A stretch of 64,000 bases of DNA from Olivibacter sitiensis DSM 17696. Lineage in GTDB: Bacteria; Bacteroidota; Bacteroidia; Sphingobacteriales; Sphingobacteriaceae. The translations under genes and the position numbers were made by a program. Of this stretch, positions 51,288 to 59,378 are shown one piece after another. Each line of letters begins with the position of its first letter. Position 1 is the first letter of the stretch. The DNA lies in NCBI RefSeq assembly GCF_000427965.1, contig NZ_ATZA01000003.1:1-64000 (forward strand). The letters run 5' to 3'. The notes under the pieces were generated by a model. The model searched no databases. It was not told the origin of the DNA and was given only the letters and a program-made list of their open reading frames with translations.

Positions 51288-51839
51288 ATGTCAAAAGCAA
51301 GGGAACGGATTTTATGTGCCACAAAAACCCTGTTTTATAAGCAGGGATATAATGCCACAGGAATTAATCAGGTAATAGAAGAGGCTGATATAGCAAAATC
51401 AACGTTGTTTCAGCATTTTGCTACTAAAGAAGATTTATGCAAACATTATTTGCAGCAAACAAGTGATGACACCATTTCCTATCTGGAACAGCTGCTTTCG
51501 GGTAAAGGAAGTGAGAAAACCAAAATAAACAAGCTCTACGAGAATCTTCGGAATGATGTTATCAATAAGGAATTTCGAGGATGTCACTTTCACAATATTA
51601 TCTCCGAAATCTCCGATAAGAATGAAGTACTATTCCCTATTGTACAAACACACAAAGAAAAATTGCGGATGATTTTTCATAAAATATTTGAAGCGGATAC
51701 CGACAAATCTTTTGCTGATTTCGCATTTATACTTTTTGAAGGCACCCTGATCCAATGTCAAATACAGCAACAGCAATGGCCAATTGATAGTGCCAAGCAA
51801 ACTATGAACAAATTATTGGAAGAAAGACAAAAAGCATGA
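51288..51839 (+). CDS. TetR/AcrR-family transcriptional regulator
   Basis: A 183-residue repressor. The N-terminal helix-turn-helix is YNATGINQVIEEADIAKSTL FQHF (residues 21-42), with the standard KEDLCKHY continuation; the C-terminal ligand domain is helical. It overlaps the following alpha/beta hydrolase gene by four bases (ATGA), so they form one operon and the hydrolase substrate or a related compound may be the inducer. The palindrome upstream is the likely autoregulatory operator. Confidence 0.87.
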   Translation: MSKARERILCATKTLFYKQGYNATGINQVIEEADIAKSTLFQHFATKEDLCKHYLQQTSDDTISYLEQLLSGKGSEKTKINKLYENLRNDVINKEFRGCHFHNIISEISDKNEVLFPIVQTHKEKLRMIFHKIFEADTDKSFADFAFILFEGTLIQCQIQQQQWPIDSAKQTMNKLLEERQKA

Positions 51840-52795
51840 AGCAGGGAATAATTCATATTGTTATGATTTTCATTCTATTGACAATAATCCACATGGAAAG
51901 CCATGCCCAAACAGTAAATAATAATAGGATGAATACTGTCTATTACAAAACAGTCGAGGTAAACGGACTCGAAATTTTCTATATCGAAGCAGGCGATAAG
52001 GCAAATCCCACTCTCTTGCTCTTGCATGGATTTCCTTCCTCGTCTTTTATGTTCCGTCATTTGATCCGTGATTTGAAAGATAAGTATCACTTAATAGCTC
52101 CCACTTATCCTGGGTTTGGTCTTAGTTCGATGCCCTTAATTGAAAAATTCGATTATAATTTTGACAACCTTTCTGTCATCATCGAAAGATTTATCGACAC
52201 ATTGGATATAAAAAAAGCGACCTTTTTGATGCACGATTATGGCGGCCCCATTGGTTTTCGGATTTTAATGCGTCGCCCTGAGTTATTGGAATGTTTAATT
52301 ATCCAAAATGCCAATGCTTACAAGGAAGGACTTACCGAAAGTTCCCAGCCCTTATTTGATTTATGGGAGAATCCTAGCGTTGAAAACAGAAAGAAGGCAG
52401 CTCAGTTACTGACTATTGACGGAACAAAATTTCAATATTATGAAGGTGCATCCGACAGCTTGAAGATTGAGCCATCTGCAATTTATACAGATCAGTATTT
52501 TCTTGATAGACCAGAAAACAAAGAGATACAGCTGACTTTACTTTATGATTACAGGCACAATGTGGAAGTCTACGATTTATGGCAAAAACAATTGGCAACA
52601 ATACAACCCGCCACATTGATCATCTGGGGAGAAAACGATCAATTCTTCTCAAAAAACGGAGCTCTGAAATATGGAGAGGATATAGAAGACATTGAATTTC
52701 ATTTCTATCCTACCGGGCATTTTCCATTGGAAGAATTTCATACCGATATTGCACAGAAAATTGACAATTTCCTATCTAGGAAATTGGTGCGATAA
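51836..52795 (+). CDS. Exported alpha/beta hydrolase, epoxide hydrolase/haloalkane dehalogenase-like
   Basis: A 319-residue hydrolase with a signal peptide (cleavage after SHA, residue 24). The oxyanion segment is LHGFPSSSFMF (about 63-73). The nucleophile elbow is MHDYGGPIG with Asp instead of Ser (about 135), characteristic of epoxide hydrolases and haloalkane dehalogenases. The acid is Asp in WGENDQFF (about 264) and the base is His in PTGHFPLEEF (about 291). Tyr or Trp lid residues cannot be fixed. It shares an operon with the TetR regulator. Halide versus epoxide substrate is open. Confidence 0.85.
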   Translation: MKQGIIHIVMIFILLTIIHMESHAQTVNNNRMNTVYYKTVEVNGLEIFYIEAGDKANPTLLLLHGFPSSSFMFRHLIRDLKDKYHLIAPTYPGFGLSSMPLIEKFDYNFDNLSVIIERFIDTLDIKKATFLMHDYGGPIGFRILMRRPELLECLIIQNANAYKEGLTESSQPLFDLWENPSVENRKKAAQLLTIDGTKFQYYEGASDSLKIEPSAIYTDQYFLDRPENKEIQLTLLYDYRHNVEVYDLWQKQLATIQPATLIIWGENDQFFSKNGALKYGEDIEDIEFHFYPTGHFPLEEFHTDIAQKIDNFLSRKLVR

Positions 52796-52808
52796 AACCA
52801 GTTCTCTA

Positions 52809-53339
52809 TTAAAGATTTTCCAGAAAACCCATATACCGGGGAACGCTTCTTTCTATCCATTCTTTTTTGCTATTCAATTCAACTCCATAATAGGCAAAAA
52901 ACGACCTGTAATCGGCTCGCACATATTCAAAGGTCAGTTCAAAAGGGCGGGTTAATTCAGCCAATGTATACTTATATTTTGCCATTGCATTATATTCATT
53001 TTCATCTATTCCAACGGATATTGCCAATGCGATTTTCTTTCCCGAAAGCTTGTATCCGCTTTTGCCGCCATAGGCCCAACCGTAGGTGAGAACCTCGTCC
53101 AGCCACTTTTTAAAGAGCGGAGGACAGTTAAACCAATAAAATGGAAACTGAAACACTATTTTGTCGTATTGCTCTATGAGTTGTTGTTCCGCACTTACAT
53201 CAATTTTCTCATCAGGATAAACCTCGTACAACTGGCGAACGTCATATTTATCAGGATATTTGCTTAGTTCTTCATTCCATCTATGATTGATTAACGAACG
53301 CTTTATATTAGGGTGGATAATTACTATTAATGCTTTCAT
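52809..53339 (-). CDS. NAD(P)H-dependent oxidoreductase, flavodoxin-like
   Basis: A 176-residue flavoprotein of the NQO/MdaB/KefF-like family: VIIHPNIKRSLINHR near the N-terminus, FQFPFYWFNCPPLFKKWLDEV (about 64-84, the FMN-isoalloxazine loop) and YGGKSGYKLSGKKIALAISVG (about 94-114). Members reduce quinones or are potassium-efflux regulators. It is divergent from an HxlR-type regulator (about 100 bases between starts), the usual arrangement for quinone- or aldehyde-responsive switches. Confidence 0.88.
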   Translation of the reverse strand: MKALIVIIHPNIKRSLINHRWNEELSKYPDKYDVRQLYEVYPDEKIDVSAEQQLIEQYDKIVFQFPFYWFNCPPLFKKWLDEVLTYGWAYGGKSGYKLSGKKIALAISVGIDENEYNAMAKYKYTLAELTRPFELTFEYVRADYRSFFAYYGVELNSKKEWIERSVPRYMGFLENL

Positions 53340-53366
53340 ATACAGTTTATATTACGTATTACCGCA

Positions 53367-53374
53367 CAAAAGTA
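53367..53374 (-). promoter_or_regulatory. Minus-7 element TACTTTTG of the oxidoreductase gene
   Basis: Perfect TAnnTTTG on the minus strand, 27 bases before the ATG. Further upstream the palindrome GTCTGTAGAC (53395-53404) may be an HxlR binding site. Confidence 0.5.
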
Positions 53375-53438
53375 ATCCAAAAAAAACTAAATTCGTCTGT
53401 AGACAACTAATTGTATGGTACTATAAAAAATGTAAGCA

Positions 53439-53792
53439 ATGGCAAAAATCAAGGAAACTTCCACAAACTTTTCAAATAAGCAGGCTTTAGCCAATGATTG
53501 CCTAGAGGTATATGCATCCAATATAATAGGTGGTCGGTGGACACTAGCAATATGTTGTTATCTGATAAACGGAAAACACAGATTTGGAGAACTGAAAAAA
53601 TGTTTACCAAATATAACCGAACGAATGCTGACATTGCAATTGCGCAAATTGGAAGAAAACAAAATTGTAAAACGAACGGTGTATGCTGAGGTTCCACCTC
53701 GCGTTGAATACGAGCTAACACAGATTGGATATGCCCTAAATCCAGTTATCAGAGAACTTGAAAAATGGGGCAGAAAACATAAATCACTTTAG
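53439..53792 (+). CDS. HxlR-family transcriptional regulator
   Basis: A 117-residue winged-helix protein. The domain is complete: IGGRWTLAICCYLINGKHRF (about 30-49), CLPNITERMLTLQLRKLEEN (about 56-75) and YAEVPPRVEYELTQIG. A Cys at 56 and another near 21 or 41 could sense thiol-reactive compounds, as in HypR/YodB. Divergent from the oxidoreductase gene, which is its probable target. Confidence 0.88.
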   Translation: MAKIKETSTNFSNKQALANDCLEVYASNIIGGRWTLAICCYLINGKHRFGELKKCLPNITERMLTLQLRKLEENKIVKRTVYAEVPPRVEYELTQIGYALNPVIRELEKWGRKHKSL

Positions 53793-53903
53793 CCCTTATA
53801 GTCACCAAAGGAGCATGTTCTCCCGCATTGTTTTCAATCTCAATTTTCTGGACTGACAGGCCATCTATCAAAACAACAATAAGTCACAGAAGAAGAAAAA
53901 AAA

Positions 53904-53934
53904 GGGACAAGTCTTTCTTTTTTAGACTTGTCCC
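53904..53934 (-). terminator. Terminator of tRNA-Lys(TTT) copy 1
   Basis: GGGACAAGTCT (53904-53914) pairs perfectly with AGACTTGTCCC (53924-53934). On the minus strand a T-run follows. Confidence 0.85.
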
Positions 53935-53940
53935 AAGAGG

Positions 53941-54013
53941 TGATCCCGCTGGGATTCGAACCCAGGACCCATACATTAAAAGTGTATTGCTCTACCAGCT
54001 GAGCTACGGAATC
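53941..54013 (-). tRNA. tRNA-Lys (anticodon TTT), copy 1
   Basis: Minus strand: acceptor GATTCCG with CGGGATC, D arm GCTCAGCTGGTAGAGC, anticodon stem ATACA/TGTAT with loop CTTTTAA (anticodon TTT, reading AAA and AAG), T arm CTGGG-TTCGAAT-CCCAG. Discriminator A; the CCA is not fully encoded. Identical base for base to the copy at 54943-55015. Confidence 0.95.
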
Positions 54014-54335
54014 TTCAAATGAAAAACATCTCCTTTTCGTTAGCACACGCACTTCTAGATGCGCTTAAGGCCTTTTCAAATGCCGGGGCAAAAGTAAGTA
54101 TTATTCCGAACAAATGAAAATTAACTTAAAAACCTCTTTTCTTCCATCACAAAGTCTATTATAAATCCGTCCCAAATGCCATTACATTACCTCCCCTAAC
54201 CCACACATCTGAATTGGGACAATAATGAAACCACCCGTAAACATTTATTTATAATCGAGATACTTGCAGCAATGAATCGCCATCAAAAACTTAACGTTGC
54301 TCATTTTGTTATCTTTATTTAAAACTATTGTCATA
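54014..54335. other. Gene-free spacer, tRNA-Lys copy 1 to DinB-like gene
   Basis: Contains the minus-7 element TACTTTTG of the tRNA on the minus strand (54089-54096), 75 bases from the tRNA, and TATCTTTA (54310-54317) facing the DinB-like gene. No reading frame of note. Confidence 0.5.
54089..54096 (-). promoter_or_regulatory. Minus-7 element of tRNA-Lys(TTT) copy 1
   Basis: TACTTTTG on the minus strand, perfect TAnnTTTG. The long distance to the tRNA implies a 5' precursor of about 70 bases. Confidence 0.45.
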
Positions 54336-54830
54336 ATGATTCAAGACCTGATACAAGAATTCGAACATGAAGTAAATAGCACGCGTAAACTCTTACAAGC
54401 GATCCCTGAAAAGGATCTTGGCTATAAACCGTCGGAAATTTCCTGGACGATGGGCGAATTGGCCCAGCATATTGCTACCATCTATTACTGGTATGTGGGC
54501 GCACTTACTCAAGACATTTATGACATGGCTGCGGATCACTTTAAACGGGGTGATGCCAATGATATCAAAGCTACCTTGGCGTTTTTCGAAAATAATGTTG
54601 AGAAGGCCAGAACCGCTTTAAATTCGCTTACCGAGGAGAAGTTGAAAGACGATTGGATTATGAAAGCAGGAGAACGGGTAGTTCTTGGTCCTATGCCAAG
54701 GGGTATTGTGGCCCGTGGATTTCTTTTTAATCATATTTATCACCATCGTGGCGAAATGATTGTTTATCTACGTGCTACGGGGAATAAGGTTCCCGGTATG
54801 TACGGGCCTACTTATGAAGAAAGTAAATAA
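54336..54830 (+). CDS. DinB-fold metal-dependent protein
   Basis: A 164-residue four-helix-bundle protein of the DinB/YfiT-like superfamily. Metal ligands expected as His in LAQHIATIYYWY (about 47) and two His in FNHIYHHRGEMIVYLRATG (about 133-137, HxxxH-type). The C-terminal GTYGPTYEE-like ending (GMYGPTYEE) is typical of the S-transferase-like or thiol-metabolism branch. The substrate may be a low-molecular-weight thiol adduct or DNA-damage product; none is shown here. The chosen ATG is 13 codons inside the longest frame, which otherwise begins with a TTG in a promoter-like AT tract. Confidence 0.83.
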   Translation: MIQDLIQEFEHEVNSTRKLLQAIPEKDLGYKPSEISWTMGELAQHIATIYYWYVGALTQDIYDMAADHFKRGDANDIKATLAFFENNVEKARTALNSLTEEKLKDDWIMKAGERVVLGPMPRGIVARGFLFNHIYHHRGEMIVYLRATGNKVPGMYGPTYEESK

Positions 54831-54913
54831 AAAAGGTTAAATAAGTAGAGCAGGTTTTCTGCTGAATTACCAGATTTCTTTTTTGAAAATCCCATTCGAA
54901 AAGATTTCAATAA

Positions 54914-54941
54914 AAAAGCCCCAACATCTGCTGAGGCTTTT
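54914..54941 (-). terminator. Terminator of tRNA-Lys(TTT) copy 2
   Basis: AAAAGCC (54914-54920) with GGCTTTT (54935-54941), G/C-containing stem and T-run on the minus strand. It can also serve the DinB-like gene from the other side. Confidence 0.72.
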
Positions 54942-54942
54942 G

Positions 54943-55015
54943 TGATCCCGCTGGGATTCGAACCCAGGACCCATACATTAAAAGTGTATTGCTCTACCAG
55001 CTGAGCTACGGAATC
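54943..55015 (-). tRNA. tRNA-Lys (anticodon TTT), copy 2
   Basis: Same 73 bases as copy 1 at 53941-54013, with the same cloverleaf and anticodon loop CTTTTAA. The flanks differ completely, and each copy has its own terminator and promoter. Transcription on the minus strand starts from the element at 55065-55096. Confidence 0.95.
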
Positions 55016-55064
55016 GTTATTTTAAAGCTCTTTCGAGGCCTTAACCCCCTTTTTGAAAGAGCTG

Positions 55065-55096
55065 CAAAGATAGAATCTTTAACATTATCTTCCAAA
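55065..55096 (-). promoter_or_regulatory. Consensus promoter of tRNA-Lys(TTT) copy 2
   Basis: On the minus strand TTTG (55096-55093), 20 bases, TATCTTTG (55072-55065). The leader between it and the tRNA holds the inverted repeat AGCTCTTTC (55026-55034) / GAAAGAGCT (55055-55063). Confidence 0.72.
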
Positions 55097-55283
55097 GATA
55101 AATCAACAATATTTGAACTTTTCTTTTAACTAATTAAATTTCAATCTAAAAATATTCACCCATATAGTTAACTATAAAATCCTTTCAATTTTGGCCTTGA
55201 TTTACGCCTTGCATACCTCGATTTAAATTGACAAAAAAAAGTCGCAGATAACGTTTATCTTTCAAACACCAAGGCAATCTCAT

Positions 55284-55291
55284 TATCTTTG
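55284..55291 (+). promoter_or_regulatory. Minus-7 element TATCTTTG of the GT-C gene
   Basis: Perfect TAnnTTTG 23 bases before ATG 55315, giving a leader of about 17 bases. The minus-33 box is not clear. Confidence 0.55.
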
Positions 55292-55314
55292 TCCGATAAT
55301 TGCACAATACCACC

Positions 55315-57519
55315 ATGATGTCAATTGCTCTACTCATACTTTTCCTTGCATGTTATATTTTTGTGATTTATGTCTATACCGACAAACTTCGCAACGAGGT
55401 AAAAAGCTACTTTGCGCCAACGTATCAACCACTATATTACCTTGGCATCGTTTTACCTGGACTATACCTCTGGTGGATCCTCCGAGAGGAACAGTTTATC
55501 TATTTCTACGATTATTCCAACTATTGGATTAAGTCGGCCATGTTCCGAAATTTCTTTTACGATTCTGCCGTAAATGGTTTGAGACAAGTGTATCATTCTA
55601 TTAACTTTGACGAGTACAATTATACGCCAGTGGTACTTTTGGCCTTGTGCCACAAGTATATCGGCTTGCAGTTCGGCGACTATATTATGTCGATGTATCT
55701 CATCTATGCCATTCCATTCAGCCTGATATTTACCAATTTCGTCCTCAAATGCCTACCCCAATCCGTAGCTCCCCCTTGGAAAATCGCTCTGCCGTATATC
55801 ATATTGCTCTTTGCTCCCGTATTAATACCCTTACGTCTGGGCTACATAGATCTTTGCGGCCTTATCCCCATAAGCATCTTACTAAACATTTTCGTAGACA
55901 GCTGCTACTTGAGAAAAGTAGACATAAAAAGTGCCGTAAGCATCGGTCTATTGCTACTTGTTGCAGTATTCCTGAGGCGATGGTACGCCTACTGGGTGGT
56001 CGGATTTTTCCTGGCTGTTTTCATCACCAATGCAGTGTATGCCATACGATCCAAGAAGCTCATTATCCTGAAAAATACGACTATCAATCTTTTCGTTGCC
56101 GGTATAGTTCCCTTAGCAATAGTCCTCCTGTTCTTTTATCCTTTCTTTGAGATGAGCGTATTGAAGGATTATTCCATTGCCTACGCGGCTTACAAGGGGA
56201 ATTATTCATGGGCCATTGTGGCAACAGCTTTTCCCTCATATTGTGGTAATTCATTATTTATTGCCATTGTAGTAGGCGCAATATGCCTGTACTTCCGACA
56301 AAAGTTCTTCCTTATCTTGTTTTTACTCATCACTTGCTTTGCGGTAATGTTGTTCTCACGGACAGCCGACCTGCTTTCTTTCCAGCATTATTATTTGCTT
56401 GTTCCCTTGGCCGTTTATTGTTTTATCTTCGCCATTTGCAACCCCAAATTATCCAAAATAATAAGATATCCACTTATAGCGCTGTTCCTCTTTAACTTTT
56501 TATTCGTATTCAATGGCAGCTACAAATGGCGAAGGAACAGTAAGTTTATTGATAATAGTCATTTAGAGAAAGAATACACGGGCAACAATGCCCTAGAGAT
56601 GATAAGACGCCATAGCCTTTTCCTATTTTCGTTTGTAGACGCGGGGCCCAAGTTCAGGCCAGACGTAAAAGAAATAAACAGGATGACCGATACACTCACA
56701 CACTTACAAAATCGGGGAAATAAAGTCTACATAGTAGCGAGTTCTTCTATTTTCAATGACGATATAGTACGAAACAGTCAGCTGCCAGATATCAATAGTC
56801 CCATTTTCCATATGTCACCGACCCAGATGATCGACTATAGGGATCATTTCCCCAACGAACTATTCATGGCAAACTATGTAGTGGTAACCGATCCCGTACA
56901 AACCCATATGGAAAGACAACGCTTCATCACCTATTTCAATGAGGAAATCCTCCGCGGAAACCTAAGCCATCATTATCAGCAGGTTGCAGAATATGCCTTG
57001 CAAGACGGCATCAAAGCCTATCTGATGAAGAAAAAATCGGGACTAAGTGAAAATGAAATTAATCAGCTATATCAATATTTCAGGCATAATTTTCCAGATC
57101 ACCCACAAATGTATGCCATCTATACGCCCGCGTTGTTCGCTACCTCTTTGGAAGACGGCGATTATTGGAATCCAATCCAATTTGTGAACGACAGCACCCT
57201 ATACTTTTCTCCCGGCAGGGAGCATCCTAGCAGCATGCACTTAACATTTGATCAACGTTCTACAAGTCTCCAGTTCAAAGCCGGCTTCGGCGATAGTCCA
57301 AATCTAAAGCAGCAAGACGGCCTGATGCAACAGAATAAGGTGTTCCTGCTTTTAAAACAAAATAATAAAATCATACAGAAAGTCCTTATAGACCATCAAG
57401 GAAACAAGGTGTTCAACATAGGCCCATTGGCGAGTTGCACACTTGACATTATAGTGGAAAAGGAACAAAATAACCTGGAAAAAGATGACTTTTACCTGTG
57501 GGATTTCAAAAAACATTGA
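55315..57519 (+). CDS. GT-C-type membrane glycosyltransferase, surface-glycan assembly
   Basis: A 734-residue integral membrane protein. About 11 membrane helices occupy residues 1-410; the first large loop after helix 2 (YDYSNYWIKSAMFRNFF) carries acidic residues at the usual GT-C catalytic position. The remaining 320 residues are soluble and external; the final 90 (SPGREHPSSMHLTFDQRST, NKVFLLLKQNNKIIQKVLID) look like a beta-sandwich similar to NPCBM carbohydrate-binding modules, which is an inference. It faces the GtrB-like gene 860 bases downstream, suggesting a lipid-linked sugar transferred to surface polymer. A TTG start nine bases downstream of the minus-7 element was rejected. Confidence 0.65.
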   Translation: MMSIALLILFLACYIFVIYVYTDKLRNEVKSYFAPTYQPLYYLGIVLPGLYLWWILREEQFIYFYDYSNYWIKSAMFRNFFYDSAVNGLRQVYHSINFDEYNYTPVVLLALCHKYIGLQFGDYIMSMYLIYAIPFSLIFTNFVLKCLPQSVAPPWKIALPYIILLFAPVLIPLRLGYIDLCGLIPISILLNIFVDSCYLRKVDIKSAVSIGLLLLVAVFLRRWYAYWVVGFFLAVFITNAVYAIRSKKLIILKNTTINLFVAGIVPLAIVLLFFYPFFEMSVLKDYSIAYAAYKGNYSWAIVATAFPSYCGNSLFIAIVVGAICLYFRQKFFLILFLLITCFAVMLFSRTADLLSFQHYYLLVPLAVYCFIFAICNPKLSKIIRYPLIALFLFNFLFVFNGSYKWRRNSKFIDNSHLEKEYTGNNALEMIRRHSLFLFSFVDAGPKFRPDVKEINRMTDTLTHLQNRGNKVYIVASSSIFNDDIVRNSQLPDINSPIFHMSPTQMIDYRDHFPNELFMANYVVVTDPVQTHMERQRFITYFNEEILRGNLSHHYQQVAEYALQDGIKAYLMKKKSGLSENEINQLYQYFRHNFPDHPQMYAIYTPALFATSLEDGDYWNPIQFVNDSTLYFSPGREHPSSMHLTFDQRSTSLQFKAGFGDSPNLKQQDGLMQQNKVFLLLKQNNKIIQKVLIDHQGNKVFNIGPLASCTLDIIVEKEQNNLEKDDFYLWDFKKH

Positions 57520-57540
57520 ACACCAAAATACCTTGTACTT

Positions 57541-58293
57541 TTATGCTTTTTTGCTGCTATCCTTTTTGACGATAGCAAATGTACTTACTCCAAAGGGATA
57601 GGTAATCCACCGCATGGCCTTGTTTTCAACTTTCATCCAAGAGACAATGACCCTATTGATCCACGATGGAGTAAAGAATAACTGATTTGCCTGTGCCTTA
57701 CCTCTAGTGAAAAACCTTGAACACAAGCGATATAGGACCGTGGGAAAGAAAAGGAGAAAATTCCAATATCCTGCTCTCAGGACCGCAAAACCAGCGGCAT
57801 GAAGCTTTTTCAACAGGGTAGTCTTATCGTATCTCTTGAAATGCTGGTTTATGACATCATGCTCGGACCATAAAAATCGATAAGCAGGCACGAATATAAT
57901 GGCCACCCCACCATCTTTCAGTAATTCGGACCAGTTGGACAGAGCCCGTTCATCGTGCTCCAAATGCTCCAGGCAGTCGGAAGCAATGAGCAAATCGAAA
58001 CTGCCGGCCGCGAAATCTGGTGCTTCCCCGTCCATTAAAAAGGCATTAACCATGCCTCTTGAATGACATTTATTTATGGCATGCGGGCTATTGTCCACCA
58101 GGTACAAATCAAGATACCCTTGCTCTTTCAAATGCCAGGCAAGAGCACCTCCCGAAGCCCCTATATCCAGTATCTTGGCCTCTTTAGAAACACCTAGTTG
58201 CTTGACAAGCTGCAAAACAACATGCCTTCTTGCCATGAACCACCAATGTTTTTCCTCCAGTTCGTGATACTTCTCTTCATACTGTTTGTCCAT
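57541..58293 (-). CDS. SAM-dependent methyltransferase of the glycan cluster
   Basis: A 250-residue class I methyltransferase: motif I ILDIGASGGALAWHLKEQGY near residue 41, motif II YLVDNSPHAINK, motif IV LIASDCLEHLEHDERALSNW and the SAM-region FVPAYRFLWSEHD. The EEKYHELEEKHWWFMARRHV opening is characteristic of the glycan- and lipid-modifying methyltransferases encoded beside glycosyltransferases. It is opposite to its neighbours and convergent with the GT-C gene. Start chosen as ATG 58293; TATATTTG (58307-58300 on the minus strand) ends only six bases before it, so the mRNA would have almost no leader. Confidence 0.83.
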   Translation of the reverse strand: MDKQYEEKYHELEEKHWWFMARRHVVLQLVKQLGVSKEAKILDIGASGGALAWHLKEQGYLDLYLVDNSPHAINKCHSRGMVNAFLMDGEAPDFAAGSFDLLIASDCLEHLEHDERALSNWSELLKDGGVAIIFVPAYRFLWSEHDVINQHFKRYDKTTLLKKLHAAGFAVLRAGYWNFLLFFPTVLYRLCSRFFTRGKAQANQLFFTPSWINRVIVSWMKVENKAMRWITYPFGVSTFAIVKKDSSKKA

Positions 58294-58299
58294 CAACAG

Positions 58300-58307
58300 C
58301 AAATATA
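58300..58307 (-). promoter_or_regulatory. Minus-7 element TATATTTG of the methyltransferase
   Basis: Perfect TAnnTTTG on the minus strand, six bases from the ATG. Indicates a leaderless or nearly leaderless mRNA. Confidence 0.5.
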
Positions 58308-58384
58308 ACCTTTAAGCATAGTATAGTTTTACCCATTAGTGAGTAAATATTTTTCGGGAACTAAATTTTATCTATTTTTAGCTT

Positions 58385-59341
58385 ATGAAAGAATCATTGC
58401 CATCCGTTGATTTATCCGTTATAATCCCCATATACAATGAAGGGAGAAATCTACTGGAACTTTACCAAAGACTCTTGGAAGTTGTACCAGGCATCAGTTC
58501 ACAACACGAATATATATTTGTCAATGATGGTAGTAATGACGACTCCCTACAGCACATTTTAGCACTGTGTCAGGAGAATGAACATGTATTTTACATTGAC
58601 CTAAGCAGAAACTTTGGCCAGCAGATCGCCATCAGCGCCGGGCTGGACATTGCAAGGGGGAAAGCTGTGGTGATCATGGACGGTGACCTGCAAGACCCAC
58701 CAGAACTGATACCCAAGCTGTATGCCAAATATCGCGAAGGCTATGAAGTGGTTTATGCCCGACGTGGACAGCGCAATGGCGAGAGTTGGTTCAAAAAATA
58801 TTCGGCCAAACTGTTTTATCGCGTGATGAATTGGGCAAGCTCCTTTGAATTTCCTTTAGATGTGGGCGATTTTCGTTTGGTAGACCATAAAGTAGTGCAA
58901 TACCTGAACCTAATGCCCGAACAAAACAAGTTCCTAAGAGGGCAAATCGCCTGGCTAGGCTTCAAGCAGACAGCGATAGATTTCGACCGCGATAAAAGAA
59001 AAGATGGGAAAACCGGTTATAGTATCACCAAAATGCTAGTGCTTGCGTTGGATGCCATTACCAGCTTTTCAGACAAACCCTTACTATTCGTCACCCGATC
59101 GGGATTCCTCCTCTCCGGCCTTTCTTTTTTACTTATCCTTTATGCCCTTTTTGCTTATTTTGTGTTGCAACGTACCATTTCCGGATGGACCTCTATCATG
59201 GTAAGCTCCATGTTTTTGGGAGGCATACAACTTATCTCCATAGGCATTATTGGAGAATATGTGAGAAGGATCAACAAAAACACGCAAAATAGACCTCTGT
59301 ATATCGTTAGAGACAGCAATATCATTTCCCAAAAGGAGTAA
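58385..59341 (+). CDS. GtrB-like glycosyltransferase family 2 (bactoprenol glucosyltransferase type)
   Basis: A 318-residue GT2 protein: SVIIPIYNEGRNLLELYQRL (about 10-29), VNDGSNDDS (about 47), the DxD-type metal site in MDGDLQDPPELIPKLY (about 100) and two C-terminal membrane helices (about 235-290). GtrB-type enzymes load a sugar on undecaprenyl phosphate; a GT-C partner then transfers it outside. The GT-C gene upstream fits that pairing, although a GtrA flippase is not adjacent. The shared intergenic region with the divergent methyltransferase is 91 bases. Confidence 0.87.
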   Translation: MKESLPSVDLSVIIPIYNEGRNLLELYQRLLEVVPGISSQHEYIFVNDGSNDDSLQHILALCQENEHVFYIDLSRNFGQQIAISAGLDIARGKAVVIMDGDLQDPPELIPKLYAKYREGYEVVYARRGQRNGESWFKKYSAKLFYRVMNWASSFEFPLDVGDFRLVDHKVVQYLNLMPEQNKFLRGQIAWLGFKQTAIDFDRDKRKDGKTGYSITKMLVLALDAITSFSDKPLLFVTRSGFLLSGLSFLLILYALFAYFVLQRTISGWTSIMVSSMFLGGIQLISIGIIGEYVRRINKNTQNRPLYIVRDSNIISQKE

Positions 59342-59378
59342 TTGTTGCTTTCTAAGCAATTATCGCACAAGGGGCTAG

